A stretch of 64,000 nt of DNA, from the NCBI RefSeq assembly GCF_004193775.1, contig NC_041011.1, positions 42,353,167-42,417,166 on the forward strand, in the 5' to 3' direction. Origin of the DNA: Glycine soja. Its lineage: Eukaryota; Streptophyta; Magnoliopsida; Fabales; Fabaceae. The notes beneath the pieces are model-generated. The model was not told where the DNA came from, searched no databases, and saw nothing but the letters and a program-made list of their open reading frames with translations. A program made the translations under genes and the position numbers. The first letter of the stretch is position 1; the number at the start of each line of letters is the position of its first letter. Shown here one piece after another: positions 49,795 to 62,148 of the stretch.

Positions 49795-51633
49795 ATGTTC
49801 CGCAGAATCTTGTCCCATCATCGCGCACTCTCAGCCTGCGCCCACAATGCAACAACGCGCTCACTCGTTACTCGCCGCACCCCCAATGTTCCACCACCAC
49901 CCACCTTCCTAATCACAGGATCAAGGCCCGTTTCTTCCAAAACATCCCAATCCAACGAAACCGGTGAAACCACCAATAAGGTCAGTGAGCGAGTGAGCGA
50001 GTCAATTACTCTGCTTCCAAATTAAAACCTATTTTGATCTATTTGTTTTTGTAGGCTAAAAAGGATGTGGCAAACGTCGAGGATCCCTTTAGTGCCCCTA
50101 CTTATAACATTCCCGAGAAGCCTGTCACGTTCGTGGAAGGGGCTTCCTACGGTGTTGTCATTCTTGCGGGGCTCGGAATCGCAGCTGCTGCAGGATATGC
50201 TGTTTTCAAAGAGCTTATTTTTCAACCTAAAGAGTAATCACCTTCCTCATTTTTTTCATCTATAGGGAAAATACTGCATATTATATAATATTAAAGTATG
50301 TATTTTGTAGTTATTTAATTGTTGTGAGTTGCTGACAGGTACAAGATCTATAACAAGGCTCTCAAAAGAATTCAGGATGATGGTCAGGTCAGTGAACCTT
50401 TTCTTTCATTTCCGCTTTGCAACTAAATCATTTCCATGAGCAGTGGAAGTTAGGTATTTGACAGATTCAGGCCAAAATTAGGCAATCATTTGAACAATTT
50501 TGTATTTACTGCAAATGCTTAATTTACAAAACAAAATAAAAATTGCACATGCCAAAGCTCTAGATCAAACAATGATTTGTGAGTTAACTTTGGTTTGGGG
50601 AATGAATAGTGGCTGGTTCTATACCTGTTGGCTGTTTTTATGTTGACTTGCGATGGATTTACTTTGTGCTAGATACGAGTAAGGATTGGATTTCCAATTA
50701 CTGGTTATGGTCAGGAGAGTAGAAATCGAGCTGCTCGCCAAAGAATTCCTCACAGGGTATGGACTGATGAGGAAGGTGTCGAGCATGTGGAGGTAAATCT
50801 ATCAGCATTTTACTCAAATTTATTTGTCAATGCGTACACATTTTATAAGAACTATTTTGAACTTTGATAAATCCCTGGGATCATAGCTAAACAAAAAACT
50901 TCAAGAAAAGGTTGTGAGGGAGGAGACAAAGATGAAAAAAAGAGAGAGAAAAGAGGCAAGGTATAGGAGGATTTCATTGGATATATTGTTGTATTGTTCC
51001 TGTGTGTCAGGTAACCTTGTTAATAGTTGGTTACAATAGGTTAGTTAGTTACCTAGTTATTTGTTAGTTGTCTCGGGCTGGGATAATTAGAGAAATAAGG
51101 CATGTTGCCTCTAAATAAGGAAAGGTGTACAGAGACTCAGAGAGGAGGTGGGGGGACCTTATCAAGTTCGAAACATTTGGACTCTTGGAGAGTGAGGGAG
51201 AGGTCAGGGTCTCTCGAATACCTTAAGCATTAGTGTAATTCATTTCAGGCTCTGTTACCAGAGAATTGTACTAGAGAATAATTCACATTTCTGTCACTTG
51301 TCTTCATCTATTTTCTTCTCTGTCCTGATTCTGTTCTATCACTCTGCCTTTTCAAATTCTTAAAATTTCATTTATGGTGGAAGTTACTTATTGTTTAGTA
51401 GCTGTGTCATTGTATATTGATAATATATGATTTACACTCAAATATGTTAATTTGGGTTACAGGTTAATTTTTATATCCGGGGCCCCCATGGACATGGAAA
51501 AGTATTTGCGGAAATGTTCAAAGGCGCTGACAATGAGTGGAAGTTTACTTACTTGATTGTTGAGATTAGAGCACCATCTACCGCACAAATAATTCTGGAG
51601 TCATACATCCCATCTTACAGTGCAACCAAGTAG
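49795..51633 (+). CDS. TIM21: Mitochondrial TIM21 translocase subunit
   Basis: A subunit linked to the TIM23 presequence translocase of the inner mitochondrial membrane, where Tim21 contacts the outer-membrane TOM complex. Exons are 49795-49980, 50055-50233, 50339-50387, 50673-50792 and 51463-51633, all GT-AG, giving 234 residues. Residues 1-30 ([17 protein letters not shown] start) are Arg- and Ser-rich without acidic residues, a typical presequence. One membrane segment lies at about 93-112 ([19 protein letters not shown]). The remainder is the Tim21 intermembrane-space domain, with [47 protein letters not shown] and a TYLIVEI strand. The ATG at 49795 is chosen because it opens the presequence frame. 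Nothing in the gene is broken. Confidence 0.95.
50985..51350. mobile_element. Possible LTR-derived insert in TIM21 intron 4
   Basis: Intron 4 (50793-51462) is long for this gene. Its middle is richer in G and C, with segments such as GTTCCTGTGTGTCAGG and TTCTGTTCTATCACTC that resemble LTR ends and leaders. No target duplication or second LTR is visible. This is a guess from texture, not a defined element. Confidence 0.25.
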
Positions 51634-51854
51634 CCTAAATGATAAAAAGGTTTTGTTCTGTACCATTTGCTGATTACTGAGTCAGTAGATACTGCATTGT
51701 TATTTGTGTTTCTTTTTTGACTTTGAGGTCATACTTTTCTCGACACAAATTATAGGTGATAACCCTGCTGCATAATACTTCCCAGATAAAGAAAATGAAA
51801 GGAAAATAAAGTGACTGAGATTCAAAATATCATTAACTTATCTTCCTTTCTGCA

Positions 51855-52021
51855 CATTCCATTAACTGATTTTTTTTTTTGCTCTGCAAATGTTAATTGT
51901 TAGTTTTTTGTTAGTGGGGGAATCGAACCCGCAACCTTTCTCTCCCTCCCTTTTCCTTTTACCACCCAACCTACCTTATAACTTCATTCCATTAACTGAT
52001 TAACCTGTTGCAAATGTTAAT
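51855..52021. repeat. Direct repeat enclosing a box-B-like sequence
   Basis: CATTCCATTAACTGATT occurs at 51855-51871 and 51985-52001. GCAAATGTTAAT follows each, at 51885-51896 and 52010-52021. Between them, 51919-51929 reads GGAATCGAACC, whose complement GGTTCGATTCC equals a tRNA/SINE box B. This could be a minus-strand SINE-like insert with a 17-bp target duplication, or a small tandem duplication followed by insertion. Confidence 0.5.
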
Positions 52022-52220
52022 GCAATATGTGTGTGTTACCTTGAACTCAGTTCTTTTCCTTCAGTAATGCTGCTAATATCTCACCTAAGCTCTTGATTAC
52101 GTTGGATTGTTTGTGACTATCAGGCTATAGGCACTGTTCAATTCTTTTTTTGTTTTTTGGCTGTGTATTTCTATTATCTTATGGGTGTCAACCTTGGAAA
52201 ATATACTCCAAATTCTTTTA

Positions 52221-52440
52221 TTAGAAGGAAAAATCCCTTTTACCTGTTTGTATTGTAGTCCAATTCGCATGCAATTCATATTTTCATGCATGCAAATGAA
52301 ACTTGAAGAATCATAAGAATTTTGAATTTCTGATTTATACTAGAAGGTAAACAACCCTTTTACCTATTCTTATTACAGTCCAATTGGTATGCAATTCATA
52401 TTTTCATGCATACAAATAAAACTTGAAGAATCATAAGAAT
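52221..52440. repeat. 120-bp-period duplication
   Basis: 52221-52320 and 52341-52440 share the same order of blocks: TAGAAGG, CCCTTTTACCT, AGTCCAATT, GCAATTCATATTTTCATGCA, then ACTTGAAGAATCATAAGAAT. About 10% of positions differ by eye. Non-coding, downstream of TIM21. Confidence 0.85.
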
Positions 52441-54777
52441 TCTAAAATACTTAATGCAGGTCTTTAATATTTGGTCCATTACTGGAGGCTGCATTTTTCA
52501 GCTATCAGCATTGACCACCTTAGCCAGTCCATGTTTCACAAGGGATGGGAGTTGAAAGAAGGAAAGATAATTAAAGAAAGTCAAATAATGTGAAAAACGG
52601 GATCCCAAGTCTCAGGTTCAGTATTTTTGTTTTTCCATTTAGAACCTGCAGATTTGAGCAAAAGTTTTGGGCAAGGATCTTAGTAATGATGATGACAAGA
52701 GCAATTACTTTGTCCTTGACAGCTATTGAGAAATCCGTCTACCAATTTGTTGTTATTGCTGACAATTCAACTTGGCTTGGTTTGTGAAAGTACTTTGAGT
52801 AGCTGGTTGTAGCATGCAAATTTTTAAGGATGAATATAAGGGGATTGTAGCCAAAAACCAAAATTGATATGAATCATATAAGATTGATATCTGATTGTTA
52901 CCGGAGAGATGGGAAGAATGTTAGACTAATTTCAACTATTTTGACACACCAACAGGAATTAGTATGTGCTATAAAACTACTCGGAAAATAATGAATCAAG
53001 TTTCTAGCATGCATTACATTTTCATCACAACTGTAACAATATAGTGTTGTGGACGCTGTCGATGTTGGAGATAATTAGGTGAACATTTGCGTAATCATTA
53101 TGCGGAGACTGTAAAGTAGAAATCATAGAAACCAACGTTATGATGTTCTTTCGGATTTTTTTTAAAGTAGGTGTTGAATATTTAAGACTTATTGGTAATA
53201 AAAACATGATTGAGAGAAGTGATTTTACTAAAGGTGATTAGTTTCTCAAAGTAGGGATTAATTACAATAAAGTTGGTAGATATTTAACCTCTATAATATT
53301 CTTAAAAAAAGAAATTGTAGAATTTTTCAACATAAAAGATTATATATATAAAGCAAAATTGAATAGTTGAATTGTTCACAATGTTATGATACAAAACATT
53401 TAGAGTGTGTTTGGATGGAGAAATTTAAAATTCTGGAAAATTTTAAATTCTAAGAATTTTAAATACTTCAATTGAAATTCTTTTATTTTCAAAATTTTGT
53501 AGTGTTTGGATAAAAAAAATTAAAATTACGAGGATGAAGAAAATGAATGAAAAAAATAGAGAAGATATGGTTGGTGTGCTAGTTATACGTGTTGTTATTC
53601 TATGTTCACACCCGATCGATATTTAAGGAGCTCAGACGGTGTTTCTTGAAGAAGACGGTAAGAAAAAAATTTTAATTTCTCACATTTTAGAAGGAAATTG
53701 AAATTTCAGATTTTTAGTTGTTTAAAATTCTGTTTTAAAATTTCAAAATTTTAAATTCTTCATAAAAAAACATCCAAATAATGAATTCTAAATTACAGAA
53801 ATTCAAATTATCTGATAAATTACTTTCGTCAGTTAAAATTCTCTATCCAAATCAACTGATCGATATATTATATTTATGTTAAAAAATATTAGTTTTTTTA
53901 TTATTTTAAAATCTAATATAAATAATTTATTGTAAATAATATTTTTAAGATAACATGTGTATATTATGCTTACGATTAATAATACTAGTGGTCAACTTTT
54001 TTAATGAGATTATGATTAAATAATAAAATATATTAATTATTATAATTTTTTTGAGGAATAAAATATTATAATTTATTAGAATAATTTACTAAACATTTTA
54101 TTATAGATTATATTTTTAATGTATTTTATGTATTTTTCATTTTGCTCAATAATAAGAATCAGTGTTCCTTTTTAATATTTTTTTTCTAATCACAAAAATT
54201 TATAATAAATGATGCATCTTACTCAACCATAAGTCCCCTTTGTACAACTCCTTTTAATATAAGTGTGCATAATAAATAAAAGTAACATGTTTAGTTAATT
54301 ATTATTCTGTGAATCCTCTAATTTGTTAATAATTCGTTATTGAAATGAATAATATTGTTACTTATAAGGGAGTGACCATTGATCTTTTTCGTTTATAATT
54401 TTCATTTTACATGTGTACTTTTAAGCAAATTACCAATCGACTAAAATGCAACATTAATAGTTTTTTAAAGTTTAATTTCCTCGTATATATAGATACAGTT
54501 AATTATGTATAAAATTATTTACTCCGTGGTTTTAGCTGGTGTGAAATCAAATGTGAGTTAATTAAGAGTATAAAAAAAATCACACTATACATATGCATTT
54601 AATCAATTTTTTACTACAAAAGCTTCTTACCATGAAATTAAATGCGAGTTAATCACACCATACACGTAGTAATTTCTTTGCTATTAACACTAATACTAGT
54701 TAAATTTGTATTACCGAGAAGCTAGGTAAATTTAGCCAAACAATGAAGAAATTAGAAAAGAGAAGCGCAGGGACCCA
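52441..54777. other. AT-rich intergenic DNA
   Basis: Only short frames. Several stretches at 53,420-53,840 are rich in TTTAAAATT/AATTTTAAA inverted motifs, such as an arm near 53,427-53,470 and a counterpart near 53,720-53,800. This might be an old MITE, but the ends are not clear. Confidence 0.45.
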
Positions 54778-55020
54778 CTACACGTTGAAGTTGTTGAACC
54801 CTATCTCACTCAGGTTCTCAGAATCAGTAGTGAGAAACTCACTAGACCAATCATCATCGCAGAACAACACACTATCCGGCACCGGCGAACAACCTCGGAC
54901 TTTGACCATATTCTCCGGCACGGACACGTGAAGTATGATTAGTTTGGTCGGTGGCGCAGTCATGGATGAGAGAGACACTATTCCCTTGGGACACGGGGAC
55001 GGAGGGAGAACTGTAAGGTC
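54778..55020 (-). pseudogene. Unidentified coding-like fragment
   Basis: A minus-strand frame is open from beyond 55,020 down to a stop at 54,778. It reads LTVLPPSPCPKG, then SVPENMVKVRGCSPVPDSV, FCDDDWSSEFLTTDSENL and ends GFNNFNV. It is richer in G and C than its surroundings and has protein-like composition. No splice partner was found upstream, and AT-rich sequence starts at about 55,030. It may be the last exon of a lost gene or a gene piece carried by a transposon. I do not recognise the family. Confidence 0.3.
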
Positions 55021-55540
55021 AATTCATGAGAAACTTGTTAACAAAGGGAGTAGTGAATAAAATATAAGATATAATATGATAAAAGAAAAATAAAAAATCT
55101 TTAAAATATAAAAAAAATTTACGTATCATTATTTGGTTGAGCCAAACTACTCTCCAGAGCTTTAGCCTCAGCCTGTGAACTCTGTGGGCCTAACAAAAGC
55201 ATCTAAATAATGATATAATAATAAAAAAAGAGAAACTAGTAACAAATGATTTATATATTTTTTTAAAAAAGAAATAAATATATTAAGTGATTAAAATAAA
55301 ATAATAAGGATAATATATATATATATATATATATATTTTATTAAAGATTCAATGTAAATTTTTTTTTATTGAAAATTGAAAATAAAATTTGTTAATTTAT
55401 TAAAAAAACATATTTAAAACTTATTATTTTCAAGAAATCTTCTTCACCAAAGGTATAGCTTAACTTTTGTCTGCATACACTCCCCCTGAATCGCAACAAT
55501 CAAACACAGTTAGTTTACATATAATCCTATTTGTATTAGG

Positions 55541-56490
55541 TTGATTTAGTTATTACTCATTGCCTTTTGACAAAAAAAAATTCTTTCTCAAAATTAAATA
55601 TACAATAACACTGGGCAATTAAATTTTGAAAAAAAATGATTCTTTTTTCTTCTTCTTCTGAAAACAAGAATTAGTTTGAGATATGATATTCATAAAATAT
55701 AGACATAACTAATTTTAATTTTTACTATCAAATTTATAATTATTTTTTAAATATATAACAAATTAAAATGATTTATCAATAAAAATATTAATATACATTT
55801 TATTTTTTAATTTAAAAATATCTTATATAAAGAGGTTTTTAAAAAATAATTAAAATATTAAAATCATTGATGTATATTATATTGTACATAGGTAGTAAAT
55901 TATGAAATAATTAATTTTTATTTAATAATATACCATATATATTAAATTTAATAAATATATAATTTATTAATGTTATTAAAATTTAATTATATATTGTGTA
56001 ATAGTAATAAAGATAATAATTAAATTCGTATGAAGTAAAAAATATTTATTTATATAAATAATACATTTGTAACATTATTAATATTCGCAATCAAGTCTAT
56101 TATATATAAAGAGAGATTTGTTAAATTACAATCACTTATTATTTTTTTAAGAGAAATAAGTTAGTATATAAGTTATATATCTTAGGTGTATTTTTTTTAA
56201 AAAATAGTTTTCTTTAAAAAATAATTATAAATTGTTAACTTACTCTTCTAAAAAATAAGGACATAGACACACACTGCTGTTTATTTCTTAATTAGCTTAA
56301 ATATACTCAAGGTGTCTCTTACTAAAGCACTTATTTTAAAAAATGAGTGAATGTTACCAAAGATTTGTTAGCTTTCACCTACTTTCGTAACAAAAAAATT
56401 TCACAACTTGTTTATAAAATTTAACTTCCTTTAAATATATTAAATTATATTTAATAATATGATATCTTGATTAAATAGTATATTAATTAA
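55541..56490. repeat. Long AT-rich direct repeat, copy R1
   Basis: It shows extended similarity, in the same order, to 60229-61175. Shared marker blocks include TTAGTTATTACTCATTG, TTAATATACATTTTA, TTAAAATCATTGATGTATAT, TTATTTCTTAATTAGC and TATACTCAAGGTGTC. The last part recurs a third time at 61304-61620. It is non-coding and diverged, with many small indels. Similarity may begin somewhat earlier (about 55,420). Confidence 0.8.
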
Positions 56491-56941
56491 TATTATATAA
56501 AAAAATTATTTAAAATATTCTTTTAAACAATAGTAAAAATAATAAATATTTTAAGTTATGTAATCCCTCAATTTCTATTTATAAGTCATGATAAACAAAT
56601 TCTTTTATTCCTTATTATAAAAATTTATTTTATCTCTCTTGTACATTAATTATTTTTTTTACTAAAATTTTCTTATTTGTTTAATTTATAATTAAATGCT
56701 ACTTTGAAATATCACTTTTTCCTCTTCTATGAAGATTGAAAAAGATGAATAAACTCTCATAAATATTAAAGATAAATTTTAAAAAAATATTACAATTAAA
56801 CACAAATTTAATACTAATATCTAAATTAATTAATTATTATAATAAACATAATTTAGTCAATTATGTCTTATAAATAGTAATTGATGAAATATATGTTTAG
56901 GTATTAATTTTCTATTTTTACTTTTTATTTAACAGTATATT

Positions 56942-56946
<5 letters not shown>

Positions 56947-56986
<40 letters not shown>
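56947..56986. repeat. (TA)n microsatellite
   Basis: About 20 TA units in AT-rich intergenic DNA between copy R1 and the putative leader exon. Confidence 0.95.
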
Positions 56987-56990
<4 letters not shown>

Positions 56991-57129
56991 AGTAAATTAT
57001 ATAAAAAAGTCAAATAATAAATATTTTATACCAATGCATAAGTTATATAAAAAGTCAAACATTTATTATACTTAATTCTTTTTTATATTTTATATTTAAT
57101 GAATAGATTAATACTTCTGTATTACCCTA

Positions 57130-57271
57130 TCTCTCTCAGGTCCACCTTTAAATATCAGCTTCACTTCTTGGAGACAAAGTAGCAAAGCTGTAACAGAACG
57201 CTCTATTCTGTTTCTTTGAAAGAACAAAGAGAGCTTCCTAGGGACTTCGAATCTGTTCAAGTTGATAATAG
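57130..57271 (+). other. Possible non-coding first exon
   Basis: This stretch looks like a plant 5' leader: mixed composition, CT-rich start, and a good donor at 57272 (AATAG then GTATTTAC). It lies in a 2-kb island of non-repeat DNA between the R1 and R2 copies. The next acceptor-like site is TCCTTCAG at 59116-59123. There is no direct proof of transcription. Confidence 0.25.
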
Positions 57272-59142
57272 GTATTTACAATTCTTCATTTTCTTTCCGA
57301 TCTTATCTCTTGGCATGAATCAAAATTGAACATTTACGGGTTACTAGTTTTTTCACGGAACAGAAGTCTAAGAAATGGCATTGGAAATGATGAAATGAGA
57401 TAATTTTGTCAGCTTTTCTGCCACTTCCTATCTTTCTCTGATCCCTTTTCTATGTCTAGTTCTATCAGAAATTTAGTGTAATAAGTTGGTATATTTGATT
57501 TACTGAATCTCTAACTTTGTTCTTATTTTACATTCTAATGATGTCAGAAAGCATTTTTTCTTCCATGTCCAGGATATATAGTGTCTTGCACAACCATACC
57601 CTACTTAGTCTAGACTTCTATCGCCCTATTTATTTTGAACCCAAGATTATGACAAATCTCTTGTATTTTTTCTTGTTCATCTTTAAGTATATCATCAATT
57701 CCACATAATGTCCTAAGAAGAACAATAATTCTCAAGTTTTTGGGACTTCCATCATTATTAAGTTTGGATATTGACAATGTTCCAATTTCTACCGATTAAA
57801 ATGGTCTTGCTGAACCCCTTCTGCAGAAAGTTAAACACCTTATACATCGATGATTGTGAATTACTCTCTCCAAATGCTTTTGTTGGGACAGAAATCCTCT
57901 CTGCAAGCAAATGACTCATTAGACAATTTGACCATGAACTTTATGTATATTCATCGTTACAAAACTGTCATAGCTACTCCCAGTCTTATTTCTTTCACTT
58001 ACAATGATCCTTATTGGGCATGACGTGGGCAAAAAGAGGTGAATGTAGAGGTTCGATCTTTCTCGTTGATGTAAAATCAACCACACACATCTTTCAGATC
58101 TCTTCTGGTAATTAACATACATGCATGAAATAAGATATTTTAGCACCTAAAATTATTTTATAAGCAGTTTCTTTCTCTCATTGATCAATGAAATGTTTTT
58201 AGGTCTAGCAGTTTTTAGAGCTTTGATATAGGTAAGCTATTGAAGCAAGAGAAACTTAAGTAAATTGTTTATTATTTTGGCGCTGGTAATTATCTACTGC
58301 ATATCACGCTAGGCTCATAATCCATGGAAACAACCTTCTGGTTGATGCGCTTTCCTGCACATTTTGATTCAAATCCATGTGATGCTGGTTATATTATTTT
58401 CCTTCTAATTGTTAGTGTGGGTACATAAATATCTTATAATTAAGGAATATTCTTTAATTGCACTAGTGCGCCAGTTAAACAAGAGAATAATTTCTTCTAG
58501 GGTATAACGTCAACATAATAGTGCATTATTTAGTATGTTTTTGTTTGTGGTCTTCATAGTAGATGTTAGAAAACATGTGTTTGATATTGTTTTTCCTTGG
58601 AAAGGTGTTATAATGTGTTGACAGTTTTGTGAAAAAAGATTTATTAGTGGATTTTGTGAAAAAAATTAAAACCAGTTTTGTGCATCAAGAAATTTAAAAT
58701 CATCTCAATTAAAACCCAACTAGTTATATAGGGAGGAAGCAGATTGGTTTTGAAATCCAATCCTTTTAATTGGTTTTTAAAGGGATTTAGTTTGTTTGTA
58801 TATCAAATTTATCATAATAATTTTTTGTTTCTTAGATCATATTGAAATAAATTCTCATCCTATTAATTAACTTTTAAGATTGAGTTAGATTTAAACTAAC
58901 ATTTTAAGATAATATTAAGTCAAGTTCTATAACCTACATTTTAAGATGAGATCAATTGTGTGTGATTAGTTAATTTACAAGCTTGATGTGCTTGGTCTTT
59001 TCTTTTTCAATTTCAATGTGTTTATAGCATCATGTTCTATATGTTCAAGGTTAGAAATTTTGCATTGTTATGATAATAACATCGTACCCTATTATTAATG
59101 CATTTGTTTTATGAATCCTTCAGTTGTAGAAGGTGAGAAAAA

Positions 59143-59199
59143 ATGGCTTTCATTCAAGGATGCATGGATAATGACCGAATGGAATTGTTGGAGGAATAA
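59143..59199 (+). CDS. Possible truncated coding start, 18 codons
   Basis: After the acceptor-like TCCTTCAG (59116-59123) an ATG in the context GAAAAAATGGCT opens a frame reading MAFIQGCMDNDRMELLEE before a TAA at 59197-59199. AT-rich repeat DNA follows at once. It may be the first coding exon of a gene cut off by repeats, a short upstream ORF, or chance. I do not recognise the sequence. Confidence 0.2.
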   Translation: MAFIQGCMDNDRMELLEE

Positions 59200-59835
59200 A
59201 TGTGTATGTCCAATATCTATTTTATTATGTTATTAATTTTAATAAAGAATTATTCTTTATTTTATTATCATATTTATTATTTTATTAAATTATTAATTTG
59301 ATAAGTTCTTCCTTAAAATCTAACAATCAATTTTAAACATAGTGACACATCTTTAATATAAAATTTGTAGTTGAGATTAATTTGAAAATATATCCCAATT
59401 GCATTAAATAAAAATTAATCAATTATATTAAAAGTTAAAATAAATGGAAACTTTTTAGTTTACTATGTCGCATTCAATAAATGAAAATAAATTTCATTAA
59501 TATTTAAAACAAAGGGATACTTTTACCCTATGTTTGATTTTGAAGAGAGAAATAGATTAGATGAGAAAAAAGAAATAGAGTGAAAATAATAGAAAATGCA
59601 TGTTGAGTTATTTGATTTAAGAAAAGTAGATGGAAAATATAGGGGAGTGAAATGAATAAACTGGTTAAAATACTATAATACCCTCAGCCTACGTGGGATG
59701 GTTAACTATTTAAAAAATCAAGACAAAACAAGATAAAAGGGCAAAAGTGTACACTCATTATTGGAAGACAATAGTCTGTGTGAGGAATAAGTACCCATAT
59801 AAAACTTAAGTTTAAATATATTTTTTATTTATGAT

Positions 59836-60174
59836 AAATGAGTGAATTTTATTTTTAGTTTTTAATATTTTTTTTTGCATTGAGTTCTTTATTAAACAAA
59901 TTTTTTGTTTTTTTTATCTTTATCATTTTATTTTATTTTATTCATTCTAATATATATATATTTTTTCTTTAATCCTTACAATATTTATTCATTTTGTATT
60001 AGATCATTTGAAAAATATTTGATAGAGACTAATAAAAAGTAATTTATATATTTTAGGGACAAAAATAAAATAATATATATATTAGAATGACTAAAAATAA
60101 TAAGGATCATTTTTTTATTATGAACTCAACACAATTTTTTTTATTAGAAACTTAAAATAAAATTCACTAGTTTG
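59836..60174. mobile_element. MITE-like element with terminal inverted repeats
   Basis: The left end reads AGTGAATTTTATTTTTAGTT (59841 on). The right end, reverse-complemented, reads AGTGAATTTTATTTTAAGTT (complement of about 60149-60168). The arms also share the following TTTAATA/TCTAATA. The interior is AT-rich with a further inverted pair (TCATTCTAATATATATATAT and the complement near 60,070-60,090). There is no coding capacity, and the target duplication is unclear. Confidence 0.6.
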
Positions 60175-60228
60175 GCAAGAAAAAAAAAGCATATTATAAC
60201 TTATTTTTCACCAAATGCATAGTCTAGG

Positions 60229-61175
60229 TTGAATTAGTTATTACTCATTGCATTTAAATAAATTTTTTTTTTCTCAAAATTAATTATGCAATAACACTTT
60301 AGAATTAATTTTGAAAGATTGATTTTTTTCTTTAAAAAATTTCTGTAAAAAAGAATTAGTTTGATATATGAGATTCATAAAATTTAGTCTTAATTATATT
60401 TTTTATAATCAAATATATATTTATTTTTAAAATATTTAATAAAATAAAATTATTTATTATAATTTATCAATAAAACATATTAATATACATTTTAATTTTA
60501 ATTTTAAAATATTTCATATAAGGTAGTTTTTTTAAAAATAATTAAAATATTAAAATCATTGATGTATATATATTGTATTGTATATATGTATTAAATTATG
60601 TAATAATTAATTTTTATTTAATAATATATCATATGTATTAAATTTAACAAATATATTACGCTACATTGTGTAACCTAATAGTAATAAAGATTATAATTAA
60701 TGTCGTATGAACTAAAAATATTTATTATATAAATACTACATTTATAACATTCAATCAAATATATATTTTTTTATCAGTATTTAATCTACTATATGAATAT
60801 TTGTAATCAAGTCTATATATATATATATATTGGTAAATTATATCTTAGGTGTATTTTAGAAAATTAATTTTCTTGAAAAAATAATTAATTACAAGCTGTT
60901 AACTTACTCACTCTAAAAAAAGTGAGTGTCACATACACACGTTTATTTTTTTTCTTAATTAGCATAAATATACTCAAGGTGTCTTTTACTAAGTCACTCA
61001 TTTTTGAAAAATAGGTGAGTGGATGTTACCAAAGATTTACTAACTTTGACCAACTTTCGATTAAAAAAAAAGCTTTCACTACTTGTTTATAAAATTTAAC
61101 TGCCTTTATATATATTAATTATATTTAACGTTTAATATTTACTAATTAATATGATATCTTAATTAAATAGTATAT
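60229..61175. repeat. Long AT-rich direct repeat, copy R2
   Basis: The counterpart of 55541-56490, nearly equal in length and in the same orientation, about 4.7 kb downstream. It begins right after the MITE at 59836-60174, which has no counterpart before R1 that I can align. Confidence 0.8.
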
Positions 61176-61303
61176 TAGGTTTATTTCAAAAAATAGTTTT
61201 CTTCATTTTTTTAAAAAAGTATAAATTATTAATTACTACTTCTAAAAAATAAGTAAGTATCACACAACTTGTTAAGTTATACTCGTTTTTTTAGAATTGA
61301 AGA

Positions 61304-61620
61304 AGTAAGTTAGTAAATTATATCTTAGGTGTATTTTAAGAAATATTTTTCTGTGAAAAAATAGTTATAAATTATTAACTTACTCATTTTACAAAATAAC
61401 TATCACACACACTAGTGTTTATTTCTTAATTAGCATAAGTATACTCAAAGTGTCTCTTACTAAAACACCCATTTTAAAAAATAAGTAAGTGAATGTAACC
61501 AAAGATTTACTAGCTACCTTTCACCTACTATTGCTTTTAAAAAAAGCTTTCACTACTTGTTTTTAAAATTTAACTGCCTTTAAATATATTAATTATATTT
61601 AATAAATTTAATATTCAATA
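61304..61620. repeat. Partial third copy R3 of the AT-rich repeat
   Basis: It repeats the right-hand third of R1 and R2: ATATCTTAGGTGTATTTTA, TTATTTCTTAATTAGCATAA, GTGTCTCTTACTAAA, ACCAAAGATTTACTAGC, then TTTAACTGCCTTTAAATATA. It lies directly after R2, so the block ends in a partial tandem arrangement. Confidence 0.75.
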
Positions 61621-61671
61621 AGAGGAATGCTAGGGGCATTTTCTCTTAATTGCACTCTTCCTCAAAGACTT

Positions 61672-61920
61672 CACTACTACAAAAGTGTTTTTCCACGTCG
61701 TTGAATCTACATCAGTTATAAAAAAATCGATGTCGTAAATGATGCGGTGACATTTATGAAAATAATGCAAACTTTTTTAATCCAACTATGACGATTTTTA
61801 TAAAATTGTCTTTGATGTGAACGTTACAAAGGCGGTTTTATAAAAACCGTCTTTGTTAGTCGACCTAACTACTACGGTTTTTGAAAATCATCTTTCATTG
61901 AAGTTATAAAATTTTTTATT
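61672..61920 (+). mobile_element. CACTA transposon terminus
   Basis: CACTACTACAAAAGTG (61672-61687) matches the terminal repeat of plant CACTA elements. It is followed by subterminal repeats in both orientations: GGCGGTTTTATAAAAACCG with a counterpart near 61,875, and GACGATTTTTATAAAATTG. Only one end is visible; the element may run past the window or be truncated. Confidence 0.6.
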
Positions 61921-62148
61921 TTTTTTTATTTTTAGTTTTCCCTCTGAATTAATAAAATATATTATTTTCCTCTGAGTTTAACTGAGCCTCCGAATAACTC
62001 AGTCTATACAAGCAACCAACAACACAAGTTCGCAACCCTAACGCGAAGCTCCTCGTCACTCCCAAGGCCTCTGCCCTCTCCGACGCGCCAGAGTCCAGAC
62101 ATAGCGTCGTGAACAGTGAGAAACCTTATATTTCATTTTTTTTATCAT

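Noticed and set aside
57130..57300. Possible microRNA precursor
   Set aside because: I could not find a stable pair of arms or a known mature sequence. A leader-exon reading fits the donor site better.
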